Origin: Candidatus Coliplasma caballi
GTDB taxonomy: Bacteria > Bacillota > Clostridia > Oscillospirales > CAG-382
DNA length: 9,377 nucleotides
Direction: 5' to 3'
Assembly: GCA_018065365.1 (NCBI GenBank)
Contig: JAGHTH010000015.1
Span: forward strand, 1-9,377
Position 1 is the first letter of the stretch. Every line of letters begins with the position of its first letter. The notes beneath the pieces were generated by a model. That model was given only the letters and a program-made list of their open reading frames with translations. It had not been told where the DNA came from and did no database searches. The translations under genes were made by a program, and so were the position numbers. This document shows positions 6,623-9,377 of the stretch, one piece after another.

Positions 6623-6651
6623 ATTATAGCATATTCCGTGCGGAATTGCAA
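6623..6651 (-). promoter_or_regulatory. Sigma-A-type promoter of the exporter operon
   Basis: On the minus strand a TTGCAA -35 box (6651-6646), a 17-base spacer and a perfect TATAAT -10 box (6628-6623) are found. A TG one base before the -10 box makes it an extended -10 promoter. Transcription would start near 6616, leaving about 64 bases before the HlyD-like ATG at 6552. This is the only strong promoter seen in the window, and no sizeable gap follows within the operon, so all seven left-hand genes may be one transcript. Because it looks like a housekeeping promoter, the sigma factor of the operon does not obviously control it. Confidence 0.8.
6633..6646 (-). promoter_or_regulatory. Palindrome within the promoter spacer; candidate operator
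   Basis: ATTCCG-TG-CGGAAT is an inverted repeat with 6-base arms filling almost exactly the gap between the -35 and -10 boxes (its last base is the first base of the -35 hexamer on the plus strand). A protein bound here would block RNA polymerase. The sequence is seen directly; the regulatory role is inferred. Confidence 0.45.
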
Positions 6652-6682
6652 GAGCGATCGGTCAAAAAATAAGGGTTTTCGG

Positions 6683-6722
6683 CAAAAAGAAACAGCCGGT
6701 CTTCCCCACTCGGAAGACCGGC
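6683..6722 (-). terminator. Intrinsic terminator after the dGTPase gene
   Basis: On the minus strand an 11-base perfect GC-rich stem (GCCGGTCTTCC paired with GGAAGACCGGC, 6722-6695) with a 6-base loop is followed by TGTTTCTTTTT. It lies 11 bases after the TAA of the dGTPase frame and before the exporter promoter, separating the two transcription units. The rest of the 6553-6733 gap holds the promoter, its palindromes and the leader. Confidence 0.9.
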
Positions 6723-6733
6723 ACTCCGTTCGA

Positions 6734-8201
6734 TTACAACGTATAGCCGTTGAGTTTCTGATAAAGGTCCAGCGCGTACCCGTCGGTCATATCGGCGATG
6801 TAATCCGAGACCATGCGGAAGCGCAGATACAGATCGAAGATTTCGTCGCCGGTGCGTTCTTTCAGATACGCCGCTTTCACGCGTTCGGGGATCTGTTCCA
6901 CGTACGCTTTTTTAATGTTGTCGGCGGTGTTCTCGCCATCCCATTCCACGACCGCGTTGCAGAATTTCGTCATCAGATCGTCCAGAATGGTGTACGCCGT
7001 GATATGAATGTCGCTGATCGCGGGATACACGTACAGGCGCATCGCTTTTTTGAGGATCTCGATCGTATAGCGATGATAACTCGATTTCAGCAATTCGCCG
7101 CGGTACGTTCCGTCCATAATGGCTTCCCAATTCGCGACAAAGCTCCCCGCGCAGACGTACATCAGCCAGTTGCGCATATAGTTCGTCCATTTGTGAAGCT
7201 GTTCCTCTCGGCCGCGATGATCCCCGCGGTCGCAGGTTTCCAGCCGATTGGTCAGATTGCGAAGCATTCCCTGAACGGTCAGCACCTGCATCCGTTCGGT
7301 TTCGGTCTCCCTCCGGGAGCGCTTCCACCTCTTTTTCCATAAACGAAACGAGCTGCGAGATACCGATCGAATGTTTGGAAACCGCGTCCTCAATATCCGA
7401 GGTAACGTACGCGATGTCGTCGCTCGCTTCCAGAATAACGGTCAGCGGGTTGCGCGCGTAGGGCTCGCCGGGAAGATCCATGCCCGTCTTTTCGCGGATC
7501 CGCCGCACGAGCGCTTCTTCACTCAAAAAGAAACCGGACTTCCGGACGCGCGGATCTTCCGACACGGGATCGCATTCCATCGATCCGACCGGATATTTCA
7601 ACAGCGCGCTGATTGTCGCGTACGAAACGTTGGCTTCCTGTTCTTCCGACGGGAAGCGGCATTTTGCAAGCGTGCGGATGACCTGCGCGTTGCCGTCGAA
7701 CGAACAGAGTTCGCGCTTCATCCGTTCGGTCAGCAGATCCCGCACGGGCGTTCCGTGATAGGTAAAATCGCGGTCTTCCAACCGTTTGCGGAACCAGAAG
7801 CCGATCGCGTATTCGCCCTCGTGTCCGAACGGCGGGTTGCCCATATCATGCAGCAGCCCTGCGCACGCGAGAACGGTCGGGATCGCCCGCGCCTGATCGA
7901 CGGGAAGATCCTTAAATACCGGGATCCGATTCCATTTCTCGTTGTAAACGAGCATGATGCCGAGTTGTTTTGCGATCGTCGAAACTTCCAGAGAATGTGT
8001 CAGACGCGTGCGGACGTAATTGCCGCGTTTGAGCTGATAGACCTGTGCTTTGTCCTGAATATGCCGAAAGCTGACGCTCGAAATGATCTCGCGGTAGTCC
8101 TGTTCAAAGGGGTCCAGCGGATAATCCACCCAGCTGGACGGCGCTTTTTCTTTTTCGGCGAGTGTTTCGGAGCAAAGGAGTTTATTCCACGTCAGTTTCA
8201 T
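6734..8201 (-). pseudogene. dgt: dGTP triphosphohydrolase (Dgt-like HD phosphohydrolase), interrupted by a one-base frameshift
   Basis: Dgt cleaves dGTP to deoxyguanosine and triphosphate in the cytoplasm using an HD metal centre. The N-terminal part (8201 to about 7308, 298 codons) has RTRLTHSLEV with His69, GLLHDMGNPPFGHEGE with His118-Asp119 (close to HDIGNPPFGH of E. coli Dgt), and LTVILEASDDIAYVTSDIEDAV with Asp261-262. The C-terminal part continues in another frame from about 7306 to the TAA at 6734. Dropping one base near 7307 joins them into about 488 residues, close to the 505 of E. coli Dgt. Without that correction the first frame runs into low-quality sequence ending at 6912. The shift lies in a small CTCCC/GGGAG hairpin (7307-7319). 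Because both halves are otherwise clean, it is either a very recent mutation or a sequence error. The ATG at 8201 has only a weak GGGTGA upstream and follows the transporter stop by 54 bases; that gap shows no terminator or promoter. A terminator follows the gene. Confidence 0.85.
7307..7319. repeat. Small inverted repeat at the dGTPase frameshift
   Basis: CTCCC-TCC-GGGAG (plus strand) can fold into a 5-base stem with 3-base loop and lies where the reading frame of the dGTPase changes. Such hairpins with short G/C runs are typical places for slippage or base-calling errors. No known +1 frameshift signal such as the prfB-type CTT-TGA is present. Confidence 0.5.
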
Positions 8202-8255
8202 AGAGCAATCACCCGGCTTTCGCAGTCAGTTTTCAAAAAATGGGAACGCGGTCGG

Positions 8256-9377
8256 TCAGGAACTGTGCTTCATCCGCTCGGGATCGACCATTCCGAGTGC
8301 GGTCGCCTGCTGCGCGAGCGCGATCTCGGTCGAAACCTGGCAGAACGCGGTGCAGGAAGCGTCGAAGAACAGGTCGGCGGCGATCATGGCGGTCGCCATT
8401 TCCGCGGGAAGTCCGAGCTGCGAGAACAGCATCGGATAGAACAGGATAACACCGCCCGGGATCGCCGGAACGGCAACGGACAGCATCATGACCATCAGCA
8501 CTGCCAGAACGAACCATTGCAGCGAGACACCCGTTCCCGTGGAAGACGCCACGAAATACACGATCCCGATCAGACGAATGGCCGTGCTCGGTTTATAGAC
8601 CGAAGTTCCGATCGGAATTCCGAAACCGGCGACCTGATAACTGACGCCGAGATCGTCCTCGCATTCGTAGATCGCCGGAATAGTCGCACAGCACGAATTC
8701 GTTCCGAACGCGATCAGGAATGTTTTGGAGAACTTCCGCAACAGCACGCCGAATTTTGCTTTGTTGCGAATGCAAAGCTGGGACACCATGATCAGCAGAA
8801 TGAGGATCTGCATTCCGGTTACCAGCACCCATGCTTTCCACCCGGAAAGGATGTTCGTCAGTTCCCCTGCCCACACGCTTTTGACGATGATCACGAACGA
8901 GAAAAGCGGGATCACGTACGTAAACCATTGTGAAATCAGCAGCAGGATGCTGTTGAGGTCTTCCATGAATTTGGAGAATGCCTTGCCTGTCGGCGCGAGT
9001 TTCAGCAGCGCCAGCCCCATCGCGACGCCCATCAGAATGAGCTGCATCGCGTTGCAATCCAAAAACGGACGGAACAAACTGTTCGGAATGAAATCGAGCA
9101 GAACGTCCAGAAATTCCCCCTAATGAAGTTTTACGTTTGCGCCGCCCCACACGAACGGGAAGAACGGGTAGAACGCAAGCGCGCTGATCGTCGTGATCAC
9201 GAGCAGCGTCAAAGCGAAATGCCGGATCATTTGTTTTCCGATCCGACCGAACGACGCGGAATCTCCCACGCCGCAGATCCCGAGCAGGACGCTCAGAAAG
9301 ATCAGCGGAATGCCCGCAAAATTCTACGCTTGAATGTACGTATCGCAGATCGGCGCAAAAATACCGGACGCTAAGCC
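8256..9377 (-). pseudogene. DAACS-family dicarboxylate/amino acid:cation symporter with two in-frame TAG codons (N-terminus outside window)
   Basis: One reading frame from the right edge to the TGA at 8256 encodes a sodium- or proton-coupled carboxylate/amino acid symporter of the inner membrane. It is interrupted by TAG at 9326-9324 and at 9122-9120. Family-like sequence continues in the same frame across both: PLIFLSVLLGI and GDSASFGRIGKQM between them, then DFIPNSLFRPFLD and NAMQLI after the second. The last open stretch (first Met at 9077, 273 codons) has AFGTNSCCATIP (124-134), GIPIGTSVYKPSTAIRLIG (153-171), PGGVILFYPML (207-217) and a final DLFFDASCTAF (235-245), all recognisable DAACS landmarks, plus multiple hydrophobic helices. 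The usual NMDGT and Arg/Asn/Asp binding residues are altered, so the substrate is unclear. It is probably a decaying gene, or carries read errors; stop-codon readthrough cannot be excluded. The dGTPase follows after 54 bases. Confidence 0.8.

Noticed and set aside
6912..7306. Continuation of the first dGTPase frame past the shift
   Set aside because: Sequence after residue 298 loses all similarity and hydrophobic pattern, while the other frame continues the family fold; it is frameshift tail, not protein.
7300..7320. Programmed +1 frameshift in the dGTPase as an established feature
   Set aside because: There is no slippery CTT-TGA type site and Dgt proteins are not known to use frameshifting; kept only as a remote option.
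8202..8255. T-run between symporter and dGTPase as a terminator
   Set aside because: TTTTTT is present on the minus strand but no stable hairpin precedes it, so the two genes are probably transcribed together.
7371..8933. Plus-strand open frame of 520 codons opposite the dGTPase and symporter
   Set aside because: Antisense shadow with Arg/His/Asp-rich composition; the minus-strand frames carry well-known motifs.
9120..9326. TAG codons as pyrrolysine or selenocysteine insertion
   Set aside because: Selenocysteine uses TGA; pyrrolysine is known mainly in methylamine methyltransferases, and no pyl genes or insertion element are visible.

Overview
The window looks like chromosomal DNA from a Gram-positive, GC-moderate to GC-rich member of the Clostridia, perhaps an uncultured gut lineage. 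This is inferred from AGGAGG-type ribosome sites, tightly packed genes, a short HlyD-like protein suited to a single membrane, and the gene families present. No rRNA, tRNA, CRISPR array, integrase or transposase was seen. Every supported gene lies on the minus strand, so the window reads from high to low coordinates.

At the right end (about 6.7-9.4 kb) are two damaged housekeeping-type genes. The first is a DAACS-family (sodium:dicarboxylate/amino acid) symporter, cut by the window edge and carrying two in-frame TAG codons. The second is a dGTP triphosphohydrolase (Dgt) whose reading frame shifts by one base near 7307. A strong intrinsic terminator (6683-6722) closes this unit.

A sigma-A-like promoter with a consensus -10 box (6623-6651), overlapped and followed by small palindromes, then starts a compact operon that runs to the left edge. 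Its order is: short HlyD-like secretion protein; C39-peptidase ABC transporter; second ABC transporter without peptidase; ECF-type sigma factor; 63-residue peptide; stand-alone CinA C-terminal domain protein; membrane protein cut by the edge. The first three genes match the three-part NHLM (nitrile hydratase leader microcin) export machinery, which cleaves leader peptides and exports ribosomal peptides. The 63-residue protein carries a segment resembling the end of NHLP/Nif11-type leaders (ELSDDDLSRVAAAG), but its tail after that motif is tiny and lacks Cys, Ser and aromatic residues.

No maturation enzyme (LanM, radical SAM, YcaO or similar) is visible. The most interesting reading is therefore a leader-peptidase export operon that carries its own sigma factor, an unconventional small peptide and a CinA-type enzyme. 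Three of the last four genes start by overlapping, or within a few bases of, the preceding stop, which suggests coupled translation.
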